Below, in pieces: positions 33,260 to 44,740 of a stretch of DNA of 64,000 nucleotides (within the stretch, counting starts at the first letter, position 1; each line of letters starts with the position of its first letter). The position numbers and the translations under genes are program-made. The DNA lies in NCBI GenBank assembly GCA_031761405.1, contig JASEVX010000003.1, positions 110,375,543 to 110,439,542 on the forward strand, given 5' to 3'. The notes beneath the pieces are model-generated. The model saw nothing but the letters and a program-made list of their open reading frames with translations, had not been told where the DNA came from and made no database searches. This stretch comes from Serripes groenlandicus. Lineage: Eukaryota > Mollusca > Bivalvia > Cardiida > Cardiidae.

Positions 33260-36200
33260 GGGTCGCTATGATAGAAATAAGTTGAAATTTTGATCGTTAA
33301 CTCAACGTACTACGTTAAAATTGTTCGTAAACCTCTTTGGGAAAAGGTATGCCCCGTCTCTTCACTGGACACTGTGTTTCATCACGATTCCATGATGTCA
33401 GGCCGAAGGGACCAGATACAGCGACAAAGGACCTCTGAAAAGCAGTTTACATAAAGAAATATGTCAACACCTTAACATGGCTCAAACGTGCCCTGAAAGA
33501 GATCAGTTGAGACAACTTGATACGGTAACTATACATAAGACATCAACATCTGTGCCGAAACATTGTGTAATGATAAATCATTGTTATTTAGCTCTAATTG
33601 GACATGTGTTGCAATAACATGTAAAACCAATGCGTTTTTTTGTTATTTTCAATGTGTATATCAGTTGACCACCCCTGTATAAGCTCTAGTGTTTTTTACA
33701 CATGTGAATATTTGTGATATATTTATTTACTGTAACCTTTGCACTTATGTTGTTACTTGGATATATATTGAATAAATGACAAGCATGTTGGAATCATTTT
33801 TCGGCACTTTCTTTCTATATCCTTCTGGCGTAAACATAATTATTTGGTATAATCAGGGACCGTGTAGTATTGTATATATTGTCCCTGGTATAATATAGCA
33901 ACATTATAGTTGATTTAGATGTAGAGACCGGATACGTTATTATTTTAACATATACGCGTATAGCTTCTATTGGTAAAAATACAATGAAGTGTTAAAGTCG
34001 CGCACTATGTATCTTGTAATCTTTGATATTGCTGCAAAATGTAGATTTTAATAAAAGTGCAAGCCTTTTCAGTATCAAAGTACAGTAACAAACTCTGTTT
34101 ACGCATTTGATATGGATTTCAAATAAAGGTCATTTCTTTTATCCTATAAGGCATTAATAGTAAAGCTTATCAAGGCCAATATATATAGGAAAACAACGTC
34201 CGCCAAAGAAAATATCAAGTCTGATATTCTTGGCACTTCTGACACTTCCGCTTGATTGACATCTGCCCTCTATAATATGTGTCATGTTTATTTACAGGGA
34301 AGTGTCTGTTTCCAGGATTATGTCAAATTAAGACACTGGGTTTATTTGTTTCGGTGGGAAATTCACATCAGATAGTTCAAGAAGTGGAAAGACGGTCATC
34401 AATACACAAACGAATGCGTTCATTTTACTCACACATGGCCTAGCCGGAAATAAATTTACGCTGAGAAGTTATCAACCCATTTTCTTTTCTTAACAATATC
34501 CCTTTTCTATCTTATTAGACCTATCCAACGACTTAGAGGCGTGTCTATCTTGAAACATCTGATGATAAGAGGATTTATCTTTATAATTGGAATTCTTTAT
34601 TTTACATAATTGAAAATATTGAAGTAAAAGAAAAGTATGGTTAAAATAAAGATCTCAGCCTCAAAAGTTGAAAGTACAATGGAACGAGATAGCTTTGCCA
34701 TGGACATAATTCGTTTTGCTTGTATTGGAATTATTCATGGAAATTCTTTATTTGTGTTTTCTTTCTTTAAAATGACTCGGTTGTTAACGAGAAGTCAAAT
34801 TAGAATCTTTTAATCAATTATCCTTTAATGAACATATCAAAAACATGAGGAAAATGACATCTGACACGACGTTATCGTCAAGAAGGAAGAACTGTTGTAT
34901 TCTTTACTACCCCTTAAATGCAAACCCTGAAATGTTATAATTAATTGACTGGTAAATATGTACCTCAAAACACCCAACATGCACGTAACACAATATGGGT
35001 ACATTTGTATTCTTGCTTTTTCGTATCGGATGCATGTAACGGTACTTTTCAATATTTCCTGATGTGTGTTGTCCCTTGACATACATAAGATAAACCTAAA
35101 GGAGCAGTTTGTGTGTCTCACCTTCAACCAAGAGTTCCTTTTTAAAGATGTCATAAGTAGGCCATAATTCTGATATATTAAAGAATCATATTTCTTCGAG
35201 AATAAGGTCAATAAATAGTAAGTCTTTTTTTATTTTGCAGTCGGTGACTGGTATATTTCGATAATGCATTAACATTATTGAATGCAGTTTCCTCATGTTG
35301 ATCAGTGTATCATATTGCAAACCGTATACTGAAGTGTCTGGATAACCGCCAGTGTAGACAAGATAGGAAATTGCTTTCCAAACTTATATATTCATTCAAA
35401 TGGAAATGAGACCTTTAACACATAGAATCAATCATCTGTAATGATATCGAGACAAAAAGGTCAATTACATTACAGACGTGTTTGCACTACGAAAACATAT
35501 CATTTGATACCATCATATCGGCTCTTTTTCAATCAAAGTGTACCAATCCTGACAAGCAAACAACTTATATTCCCAAAGTGTTACCCAAAACTGGAATTCG
35601 GACGACAGGAACCGCTTTTTTTTGGAGAGTTGACATGTCAAAATTTACACAATGACCTTAATTCATTCCACTATATTTTTAAAGTGTTGAAAATAAAAAT
35701 CACGCGAAGTTGATAGAGATTTAAAGATGTATAGAATGAATCAAACTGAGTAAAACTACAGAGACATTTAACAGATATCGGCACCAGGACAATCGAATTT
35801 ACATGTATAAAGTCGTATTAGCAGTTGCATAATTCTTAACAAGGGCATTTAACGAGAGGGAACACTTTATTAATCCGAGTGGTTTGAAATGTCATTTTTA
35901 TGATAATATTAAACCGTTTGTATTCTATTTAGATTGACATTACGCATCCAGACTTCGACCGTATGCTTGTGCATGTTAAATATTTGTTTTGACTGGCGGT
36001 TTCTGCAAACAATCTCTTTACAGGACTCTGTTATGTAAATCTGAAAAAGGCATAGTCTACGTAAAAAACCTCCATGCATACATATGTAGATAGAAGTAAT
36101 ACATATTTCTCGGTAAAGAAGCAATGATGTGTGAACAATTAAAGTTCTTAATTACAGGAACTCAGTAGGAAATGGTAAGACAAAGTGTACACTAACGTTT

Positions 36201-38740
36201 CGACTTGTTGACAGTAAAACCAATCTGTGCAGTTTTTAAGTATAAAGAGCCATCACACAGGATTTACTATTATTTTATCATACACAATCCGTAATTAATA
36301 TAATTATTCATATCCGACGAAGCAGTTTATCTGACTTAATAAAACATTTGAAGAAAATGTATTACACGTTTGAGGATCATTTTGATGTAGGTGTGAACTT
36401 AATGTTTAGAACGATCGACTTCTGCCTCACCAACTTACCTAATAAGGTTCTCGTCTACCGTAAGGGCGGCAAACGTCGTAGATATATCAGTAAAAGTGTT
36501 AGATTATTCCTGGAAACATCCACAAGATACTTCTTTAATGAATTGTAGATATTTACCGTTACGCTTAATGTCTGACCTCTTTCGACAGTTTGAAAGACGC
36601 GCTACCGAACACCTTTCATTAGTTTATTATTATATAAATATTGTTCAATCAAAACTTTAAAACGTATTCGTGTTTTAGGTTGCAGGTATCCATATAATTC
36701 TTATGTTAAATTCAAATAATTCTTTTATCTATAAACTATAAGTATTTTTTGTCAGATTATTGGCCGTCAACAGCATCTGTTTAATGTGGAAGTTAACCAA
36801 AAGGTCATAGAACGGAAGATAGAATGTCATTTAAGAAATATAGTTTACCTCGTGTTCCAAGAAATTATAATTATAATATGAACACTTATTATAAATAAAA
36901 GTTAATTAAATGTTAGCAATTTGAATGCATTGCATGTCACGGCATTTCTTTTGTTTGTCATTAACTTTATGTCTGTGAGCTTGGATGCTTAATCCTTTGA
37001 TCGTTGGAAGCAATTTCGTGAAGCCAGCACAACAAGTATAGAAACAAACAGGTTATGCAGATGCGTTAACGACACGTTCGGTCATCCGTTTAACTTGTTA
37101 CACGATGTTCATCCTAACAGTGGTTGTCCCGGCTTTAAAATGTCTTTCTTTGTGGTCATCTATCCGAATAACAGTCTTATGTTGAAGACTGAACACGTAG
37201 GTACCAACTGAATAATGGTAACCTTACCCAAGACCAAACTTGCGTTCCATAAAACAGTTTAAAAGTAGCTCACGGTTGCTAATCAACCTACTATAGGGTA
37301 GCTGTAACCTTATAGGTGTTATTATTTATTTCTGTGTAAGATGACAAATATATATTAAAAATGAATGAACTGTCGAATGTGTACACGTTGTATATTTTAA
37401 ACGTTCCAAACTTCAAACCGGCTAAAGTCTAAGCTACTTTTATTACAGATGATTCGATACGGAAATGTCGAGTTAGTGTCAGTCACAACCTCAAATTAGT
37501 TGTTGATGTCAAGCTATTCAATCAGAATCGATGTATTTAAGAAGAATGTATAGTATAACGTTATTGGTTAACAATTAATTATATAGCCATAAGAATATAT
37601 GATGTCTTCGTCAATCTGTGTCTACATAAAAAACCTCTTATTACAACCAACTATACGAGGAAGCTTGCCGTTTAACGGGATAATCATCATAGACGGGATC
37701 AATACACTCGTATTAGCCGGGTGAAGGGCGCAGAAAATATTGTGTTTTTGTCCATTAAGGAAGGTATCATGATTTTCGTATCCTTCATTTGTTTTACCTG
37801 CGGGTAAAATAGTTTCAGACAATTTGCGTATTCAACTTCATCCCGCGCACACTATTGTGTCAGTAGACTCTTTTCAACACCGATAAATGATATAATACTG
37901 TATTATAACTGTTGTTCATTGCATATCAAATCTATATTAGAACGAGATGCAAGTGAAGGGGCTGAATTCTGACCAGACAGTTGCATATAAGGACAATTAT
38001 AAACATACACTGGTCGCAAATGCCTGAAGCATGTTAAATGATGCTCATTAGTTGTCAGTTTTATCACACAGGAAACTGGGTCTTATATTGACCACGTCTT
38101 CTGCATGAAATTTTGAAACCAAGAAAGATCCGAATTAGTCTGCACATCGCTATGGTCTGGTAGAGATATGATTCGTACGCCATATTAGTGTTCAATATTG
38201 CTGGTAGCTTCTGGAGGAACAACACTAAGACATAAACGCTGTGAGTGTATGTGATGTAATCGGGATTTCCATTGCAAGCTATTACATTATTTAAACGATC
38301 ACGCACAAAACATTGTTGTACACATCGATATGTTCAAAAGCACGAATACGTGATACAAGTAAATTATGATTGAGATAAGATCAGAGGTTCATTTCTGATT
38401 TCGTGATTGAGAGGTTTGAGGATGCTGTTAGAACCGATGGAACATTATTTCGAATTCCATGTGTTTCTCTTTCATTTCCCCCTTCTAAACCAGCTCGTTA
38501 TCGTGTAAAATTGACGATGATTATCATTTCTTACAAAATATTTCAACTGTCAATTAATATACATGTACCCTATATATACTGAATCTATCACCCATTATTC
38601 TTGACAAGTTTGAATGGACCAGTCTTCTCTAAATATAAATGAAATAGCATCTTGGTTTACATTGTTTACAATTGTTGGTGTGTAAAGTAGGATAAACAAA
38701 TTGTGCTTAATGTTGCGTTGAATGGTGTTTTTCGCCGCTT
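33260..38740. other. no gene recognised over 5.5 kb
   Basis: The emptiest part of the window. AT-rich. The largest frame is 124 codons on the minus strand (34837-35211), followed by 90 codons at 35441-35713 (plus) and 66-80 codons elsewhere. None has a recognisable domain. A TTGTTATTT..GTTGCAATAACATGTAAAA stretch near 33580-33630 resembles the retroposon tails at 4.4 and 44.8 kb. Could be intron or intergenic. Confidence 0.5.
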
Positions 38741-38744
38741 GTTT

Positions 38745-38955
38745 TCAGGTGTTTACTGACTATGTTATACGTATGTTATAAGTACTACGGGTCGATTTAT
38801 CCTGACACTAGCAAGACAGACGTAATGCTAACCCCACACTTGCGAACGCCAAAGAGCGAAATACTTTAATACCATGTTTAGGTATTACGTATGGTCCGGC
38901 CGGTGACCGAACCCGAGGCGGACGCTCTACGTATACACCACCAACACGGTTTTTA
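38745..38955 (-). mobile_element. tRNA-headed SINE
   Basis: Minus strand: TGGTGGTGTATACGTAGAGC GTCCGCCTCGGGTTCGGTCA gives a degenerate A-box region and a B box. GGACCATACGTAATACC, GGGTTAGCATTACGTCTG and GTGTCAGGATAAATCGACCC follow as in the other copies. The tail is weak. Confidence 0.75.
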
Positions 38956-39005
38956 AAATTGCGTAAAAGCAGCAGGATAAAGATTGACTACATGAATGAC
39001 TTAAT

Positions 39006-39249
39006 TGAGCCGTCCCGCGAGAAAACCAACATTGTGGACTCTGCGTAACGTATCGACCCGGATCAGCCTTAGCATGCCGCGCAGGCTAAGTCGGACAGAC
39101 ACTTTTCGCCTCCTGTGGATGTTCTGTTTCAGGAATCCTTACTCTATATCCCTATCCCCCCTGAGACGGAATGTGTCGGCCGGATCAGTCTGCGCGGACA
39201 GCGCAGGCTGATCTGGTCGATACATTACGCAGATGTCTATCGCCGCAGC
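39006..39249 (+). mobile_element. GAGCC MITE, first of a tandem pair
   Basis: Starts TGAGCCGTCCCGCGAGAAAA and runs through the usual arms to GGTCGATACATTACGCAGA. Instead of the family terminus (TCCACAATGTTGG..) it then reads TGTCTATCGCCGCAGC. That alternative end is shared with the element at 58.2 kb. Confidence 0.85.
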
Positions 39250-39504
39250 CTCACGAGAAAACCAACATTGTGGACTCTGCGTAACGTATCGACCCGGATC
39301 AGCCTAAGCATGTCGCACAGGCTTACCCGGATAGACACTGTTCGCCTCCTGTGGATTTTCTGTTTCAGGAATCATTACTCTATACCTCCATCCCCCTGAG
39401 ACGGAATTTGTCGGCCCGGATCAGTCTGCGCGGACTGCGCAGGCTGATCTGGGTCAATACATTATGCAGAGTCTATAATGTTGGTTGTATCGCGGGACGG
39501 TTCA
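39250..39504 (+). mobile_element. GAGCC MITE, second of a tandem pair
   Basis: Starts at CTCACGAGAAAACCAACATT, lacking only the first bases of the terminus, and ends TTGGTTGTATCGCGGGACGG TTCA. It is very similar to the preceding copy, so the pair looks recent. Frames of 61-94 codons across the pair are by-products of the low stop density of this repeat. Confidence 0.85.
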
Positions 39505-40222
39505 TATATGTATTGCTCGCCGCCAAATGGCACTAACGCCGAGCACGAGGGAAAACAACATCAACAAACAAAAAACAAAGACATATTTGCATTCATATTA
39601 ACACTTTCGTAAAGTTGCGTACATCAGAATATAGGTTAACGACTGCATTGATAGTTTAACTAACACCATCGTAATTGCGTTCAAGTTGATACAGCGACAA
39701 TTGCTTTCAACCGATGGTATAGGTGGGGAAATAATTACATTTGAACAAATAATTCACGTGTTCGCGCAGCAGAAAGGCGAGGGGGTCAACAGCCTTACGG
39801 ATAAATGCTCTGTCGGGATACTACAAAGGTCGCAAATTAACAAAATGGCTATTCAAGTGAGAAAGCATTTCCACGGGGAATAAGCTCCTTCCTTTCTTTT
39901 TCAACTGGCACCTGACAGCCCGTTTTTCTTTTATCATACATTATTTACATAGATAACACAATTCACAGTAACTGAACGCAATTTTCAAAGATAAAGGAAA
40001 CCAGGGATATTTTCCTTATTTATGTTACCAATGATTCCAACTGAAAAAAAAAGTACTGCTGCTGCACAGTTTTAAAGTTGTTTACTTCAAGTGAAAGGTA
40101 TAAAGATCTACTATCATATTATCATAACAGAATTATCAATCTAGTACATAACGAAAACGAAAAATCGCTAGAATGATGAAGTGATCGTGTGTGATCAATT
40201 TCGCAGTGGATAACCTAGTTTC
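39505..40222. other. no gene recognised
   Basis: A 65-codon frame at 39686-39883 has no recognisable motif. AT-rich otherwise. Confidence 0.45.
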
Positions 40223-40436
40223 TTAACTCTTTCAGCGCCAAAGGCAATATTCAGGTTTTTGCAAACAATACTTATTCAGGCGAGTCAGCTCGTAACGAGC
40301 TGTCTCACCTGAAATCAACATTGTTTGCCTTTTATTCATCAAAACAGGCAAACACTGTTATTACATGAGAAATGGAGACGCCCGATTTTGAACATGTCAG
40401 GGTCTACTTTAAACAATTCGTCGCTGAAAGAGTTAA
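40223..40436. mobile_element. second TTAA-flanked MITE family, 214 bp
   Basis: TTAACTCTTTCAGCG at the left and CGCTGAAAGAGTTAA at the right are perfect 15-base inverted ends including TTAA. The centre holds a short hairpin (GGCGAGTCAGCTCG / CGAGCTGTCTCACC). TTAA target duplication and a C after it are features of the piggyBac superfamily. It has no frame and must be mobilised in trans, if at all. Confidence 0.8.
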
Positions 40437-40579
40437 CGACAAGATACGATGGCGGGTAGTTGTTCTTATGTGTGTTTGATTACTAAAATATCAAACAATT
40501 AATTATAACAAATGGACGACAACAGATTGAATGGGCCTAGTCAGGCGAACATCGACCTTCAGCGACCAGCGAGGATCTA

Positions 40580-40634
40580 GATCACCCTGCACATCCACGT
40601 AGTCTGATCATAATCTTTTCGTTTCGCCATCTTG
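40580..40634 (+). repeat. 55 bp direct repeat bordering the minisatellite, left
   Basis: GATCACCCTGCACATCCACG TAGTCTGATCATAATC..CGTTTCGCCATCTTG recurs at 43731-43785 with few differences, directly outside the far end of the 41 bp array. The text resembles the GACCAGCCTGCGCATCC-type dispersed repeat. Confidence 0.85.
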
Positions 40635-40884
40635 ATTTAACCCCTTCAAAAGACAATGCGAATACATCCATCTTGATTTAACCCCTTCAAAAGACAATAT
40701 GAATACATCCTTATTGATGTAACCCCTTCAGAAGACAATCTGAATACATCCATCTTGATTTAACCCTTTCGGAAGACAATCTGAATACATCCATATTTAT
40801 TTAACCCCTTCAAAAGACAATATGAATACATCCATATTGATTTACCCCTTCAAAAGACAATCTGAATATATCCATATTGATTTA
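40631..40884 (+). repeat. 41 bp minisatellite, left part
   Basis: About six copies of a unit running TTTAACCCCTTCAAAAGACA then ATATGAATACATCCATATTGA, with AAAAG/GGAAG variants. Interrupted after 40884 by the 2.0 kb foldback-like element and resumed at 42901. Some units lack one A (40 bp). Confidence 0.95.
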
Positions 40885-40904
40885 TGTGGAAGGGTATTAA
40901 CGCA

Positions 40905-41090
40905 TAAATTGCATCTTTCCTTCTTACATTACAACTTGCATTCGTACATTTACATCTTGCATTCGTACATTCACATCTTGCTTTGTGACATTCACATCTT
41001 GCTTTGTGACATTCACATCATGCTTTGTACATCTTGTATTGTGACATGCACATCTTGCTTCCGTACATTTACATTTTGCGTTCATACATT
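40905..41090 (+). repeat. left arm sub-repeats of the foldback element
   Basis: Eight or so units of about 20 bp of the form ACATTCACATCTTGCTTTGTG, with CATTCGT variants near the outer end. They are the inverse complement of the units at 42590-42860. The 115-codon frame here is a by-product. Confidence 0.9.
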
Positions 41091-41310
41091 CAATATTACA
41101 TTCGATTATCTGACATTAGGATCGTCCTTGAATATTTTGCTTGATGGCATGATGCATTTTTTTATTTAATGTTTTAACCTTATTTCAAATTCTTCGCTAG
41201 ATCGGCGATTCATCGTCTAACTGTAAACAAATAATAGAACATGTCACAGAACAGAACGCGACCAAAACGGTTTTTGACAGCAGAAGGCGCATGTTCGGAA
41301 ACAAAATAAA
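41091..41310. other. unique stretch inside the foldback element, left
   Basis: About 220 bases between the left arm and the satellite. No frame or structure noticed. Confidence 0.5.
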
Positions 41311-42240
41311 TTTGACTGTCGACCTACGACCTATGTGCCAGGTCAACACTTTCTGAACATAAGTTTGACTGTCGACCTACGACCTACTCGCCAGATCAAC
41401 ACTATCTTAATGTAAATTTGACTGTCGACCTACGACCTACGAGCCAGGTCAACACTTTCTGAACATAAGTTTAACTGTCGACCTACGACCTACGCGCCAG
41501 GTCAACACTATCTTAATGTAAGTTTGACTGTCGACCTACGACCTACGAGCCAGGTCGACACTTTTTGAAAATAAATGTGAGTGTCGACCTACGACCTACG
41601 AGCCAGGTCGACACTTTCTGAAAATAAACGTGAGTGTCGACCTACGACCTACGAGCCAGGTCGACACTTTCTGAAAATAAATGTAAGTGTCGACCTACGA
41701 CCTACGAGCCAGGTCGACACTTTCTGAAAATAAACGTGAGTGTCGACCTACGACCTACGAGCCAGGTCGACACTTTCTGAAAATAAATGTGAGTGTCGAC
41801 CTACGACCTACGAGCCAGGTCGACACTTTCTGAAAATAAACGTGGGTGTCGACCTACGACCTACGAGCCAGGTCGACACTTTCTGAAATAAATGTGAGTG
41901 TCGACCTACGACCTTCGAGCCAGGTCGACACTTTCTGAAAATAAACGTGAGTGTCGACCTACGACCTACGAGCCAGGTCGACACTTTCTGAAAATAAATG
42001 TAAGTGTCGACCTACGACCTACGAGCCAGGTCGACACTTTCTGAAAATAAATGTGATTGTCGACCTTCGACCTACGAGCCAGGTCGACACTTTCTGAAAA
42101 TAAATGTGAGTGTCGAACTACGACCTACGAGCCAGGTCGACACTTTCTGAAAATAAATGTGACTGTCGACCTACGACCTACGAGCCAGGTCAACACTTTC
42201 TGAAAATAAATTTGAGTGTCGACCTACGAGCTACGACCTA
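41311..42240 (+). repeat. 53 bp satellite array, about 17.5 copies
   Basis: The unit reads GTGTCGACCTACGACCTACG AGCCAGGTCGACACTTTCTG AAAATAAATGTGA. GTCGACC and GGTCGAC inside it form an inverted pair. The first four units (to about 41520) are variant (TTTGACTGTC, GGTCAACAC). The middle units largely alternate AAATAAACGT with AAATAAATGT, a 106 bp higher-order period. One unit near 41885 has lost a base. Confidence 0.95.
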
Positions 42241-42589
42241 CGTGCTAACTTCACACACCTTATCTTCAAAGTATATTTGAGAGTCATTTACGGAAATTGC
42301 CGACAACACACACGTAGCGCCACCTGTTAGCATAATTTGGTTGTCGCGTCATTATTACACCAGGTGTCGCATCGTATTATGCCTTCTGTATTATGCTGTT
42401 TACATTCGGCTTTCTACATTCGGCTATTCGTCATTGTTACTGCTTTGCACACTGACATTTGTCATTCGTAAAGAGGAAGGCGTTATTGAAATTAGAATAT
42501 AAACATGAATTCTTCTCATCAAATTAATATTAATTGATGGTGTTAAATAACGAGAATAACAGACAATATTTATTGCAATATGTGCATAT
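42241..42589. other. unique stretch inside the foldback element, right
   Basis: Contains TTTACATTCGGCTTTCTACA TTCGGC doublets and a short palindrome (AATTAATATTAATT at about 42522). No frame. Confidence 0.5.
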
Positions 42590-42860
42590 CACATAGCAAG
42601 ACATAAAGCAAGATGTGCATGTCACAAAGCAAGATGTACAAAGCAAGATGTGCATGTCACAACGCAAGATGTACAAAGCAAGATGTGCATGTCACAACGC
42701 AATATGTACAAAGCATGATGTGCAAGTCACAAAGCAAGATGTACAAAGCAAAATGTGCATGTCACAACGCAAGATGTACAACGCATGATGTTCAAGTCAC
42801 AAAGCAAGATGTGAATGTACGAATGCAAGATGTAAATGTACGAATGCAAGTTGTAATGTA
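42590..42860 (-). repeat. right arm sub-repeats of the foldback element
   Basis: Tandem GCAAGATGTGCATGTCACAA and AAGCAAGATGTACAA units, the inverse of the left arm but with more copies (about 13). The arms are therefore unequal beyond the first 105 bp. The 82-codon Cys/His-looking frame (42613-42861) is a product of the repeat. Confidence 0.9.
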
Positions 42861-42900
42861 AGAAGGAAAGATGCAATTTATGCGTTAATACCCTTCCATA

Positions 42901-43720
42901 GATTTAACCCCTTCAAAAGACAATATGAATACATCCATATTGATTTACCCCTTCACTGGACAATCTGAGTACATCCATATTGATTTACCCATTCGGAAGA
43001 CAATCTGAATACATCCATATTGATATAACCCCTTCGGAAGACAATCTGAATACATCCATCTTGATTTAACCTCTTCACTGGACAATCTGAATACATCCAT
43101 CTTGATTTAACCCCTTCAAAAGACAATATGAATACATCCATATTGATTTACCCCTTCAAAAGACAATCTGAATATATCCATATTGATTTAACCCCTTCAA
43201 AAGACAATATGAATACATCCATATTGATTTACCCCTTCACTGGACAATCTGAGTACATCCATATTGATTTAACCCATTCGGAAGACAATCTGAATACATC
43301 CATATTGATATAACCCCTTCGGAAGACAATCTGAATACATCCATCATGATTTAACCCCTTCAAAAGACAATATGAATACATCCATATTGATTTACCCCTT
43401 CACTTGACAATCTGAGTACATCCATATTGATTTAACTCCTTCGGAAGACAATCTGAATACATCCATATTGATGTAATCCCTTCGGAAGACAATCTGAGTA
43501 CATCCATAGTGATTTAACCTCTTCAAAAGACAATATGAATACATCCATATTGATATAACCCCTTCGGAAGACAATCTAAATACATCCATCTTGATTTAAC
43601 CCCTTCGGAAAACAATCTGAATACATCTATAGTGATGTAACCCCTTCGGAAGACAATCTGAACATCCATATTGATGTAACCCCTTCACTGGACAATCTGA
43701 ATACATCCATATTGAGTTAA
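42901..43720 (+). repeat. 41 bp minisatellite, right part
   Basis: About 20 units of the same repeat as 40631-40884. Variants after the CTTC are AAAAGACAAT, GGAAGACAAT and ACTGGACAAT. Blocks of units recur in the same order (for example around 42905-43080 and 43195-43330), so multi-unit duplications occurred. Minus frames of 62-95 codons here are by-products. Confidence 0.95.
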
Positions 43721-43730
43721 CGATGATCTT

Positions 43731-43785
43731 GATCACCCTGCACATCCACGTAGTCTGATCATAATCATTCCGTTTTGCCATCTTG
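43731..43785 (+). repeat. 55 bp direct repeat bordering the minisatellite, right
   Basis: GATCACCCTGCACATCCACG TAGTCTGATCATAATC..CGTTTTGCCATCTTG. Partner of 40580-40634. Confidence 0.85.
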
Positions 43786-44470
43786 TTGGAAGAGAAAACC
43801 CGGACGTCTCTTGAAAACCGTGACAAACACCAACTATAAACGTTTACATTCAACGATACCAACCAAGACATTTTATACAACATTTTATTTTATTTTTTGC
43901 CATGTTTTTTTTCACCTCTCAATCAAGACACTTGAACAAGATGAGGTCACGTGTCTCCAGAATTGGAAAATGGCGTGAAGAGTGATTATGTTTCCGACAA
44001 GCAATTAAACTCAACAGCATGTATTGATGGCTTAGCAACGTTCTAATCCTCTTCCCCATTTCATGAACACAAACGTACTTTGTTGCGGAGGTGACCTGTA
44101 TGATTGTATGATGTAGAGTTATTTTGGCAACAATATCATTTGTCGTAAGATCTACACACATTGCATTTAGCTGAGAGATGAGTTCTTAATGTGTTAGTAT
44201 CCTGGTTTATTTCAAGATAAAACAAATCATATACACATATTTAGCGAACCTAATTATATATAAACCAATATTTCCCTGAAGTCAAGTTATGAACTGATTT
44301 ATGCTTAATCGATGAATAACACGTTTCTTCCCACGTACAAATTGAACCGCGTCATAGAAATTTACGACTGAATTTGGAAATGTCAAGATTAGTCAGAACT
44401 TGCGTCTATATTCTGTCCAGGATCGTCCTTATCCGTGAACATTTTATTACAACATCCTACATACTGCTGG
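43786..44470. other. no gene recognised
   Basis: AT-rich. Frames of 67 and 80 codons oppose each other at 43775-43978 and 43919-44161. No motif recognised. Confidence 0.45.
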
Positions 44471-44565
44471 GCTAACAGTGGAAAAGTCGCCGTGATATGT
44501 CTAAAACGTTGTTGAAAATGGCGTGAAAATGGCGTTTCGTCCCAATCAATCAAAAACAAGCTGCT
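44471..44565 (+). repeat. SINE 3' part
   Basis: AAGTCGCCGTGATATGTCTA, GTTGTTGAAAATGGCGTGAA and TCCCAATCAATCAA follow the SINE tail order, with a short duplication of AAAATGGCGT. Confidence 0.65.
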
Positions 44566-44740
44566 GGACTAGTGTTGTAGATACACTATAACTGAGCGGT
44601 GCTCCAGGAAAACTTGAAATGTATTGTAATTATTAGACGTGTGGAAACAGACCTGCCTGTGCATCAATGCTCTAGGATCCAAATTGATAATGATTTTACT
44701 AATCTAAGTTTAGTCTACCTGTACTTATTAATAGTAATTA

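Larger units (their letters stand above)
40885..42900. mobile_element. 2.0 kb foldback-like transposon with satellite core
   Basis: Inverted ends TGTGGAAGGGTATTAACGCA and the inverse of TATGGAAGGGTATTAACGCA are identical for about 105 bp apart from base 2. They then pass into arms made of CTTGCNTTGTGACAT-type tandem repeats. The core contains short unique stretches and about 17 copies of a 53 bp satellite. GATTTA stands immediately outside both ends (40879-40884, 42901-42906). It fits a single GATTTA in the minisatellite unit and so gives a 6-base target duplication. No transposase frame is present. The architecture recalls foldback elements, whose ends are also built of short tandem repeats. 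Superfamily assignment is inference. Confidence 0.85.

Noticed and set aside
39005..39536. Arg/Leu/Ser-rich frames of 61-94 codons, repeated at 5.0, 47.1, 54.0, 60.8 and 62.2-62.6 kb
   Set aside because: All are translations of the GAGCC MITE. They occur in different frames and directions and are broken in most copies.
42613..42861. Cys/His-containing 82-codon frame resembling a zinc-binding protein
   Set aside because: It is the translation of the short tandem units in the right arm of the foldback element. The inverse arm gives a similar artefact at 40822-41169.
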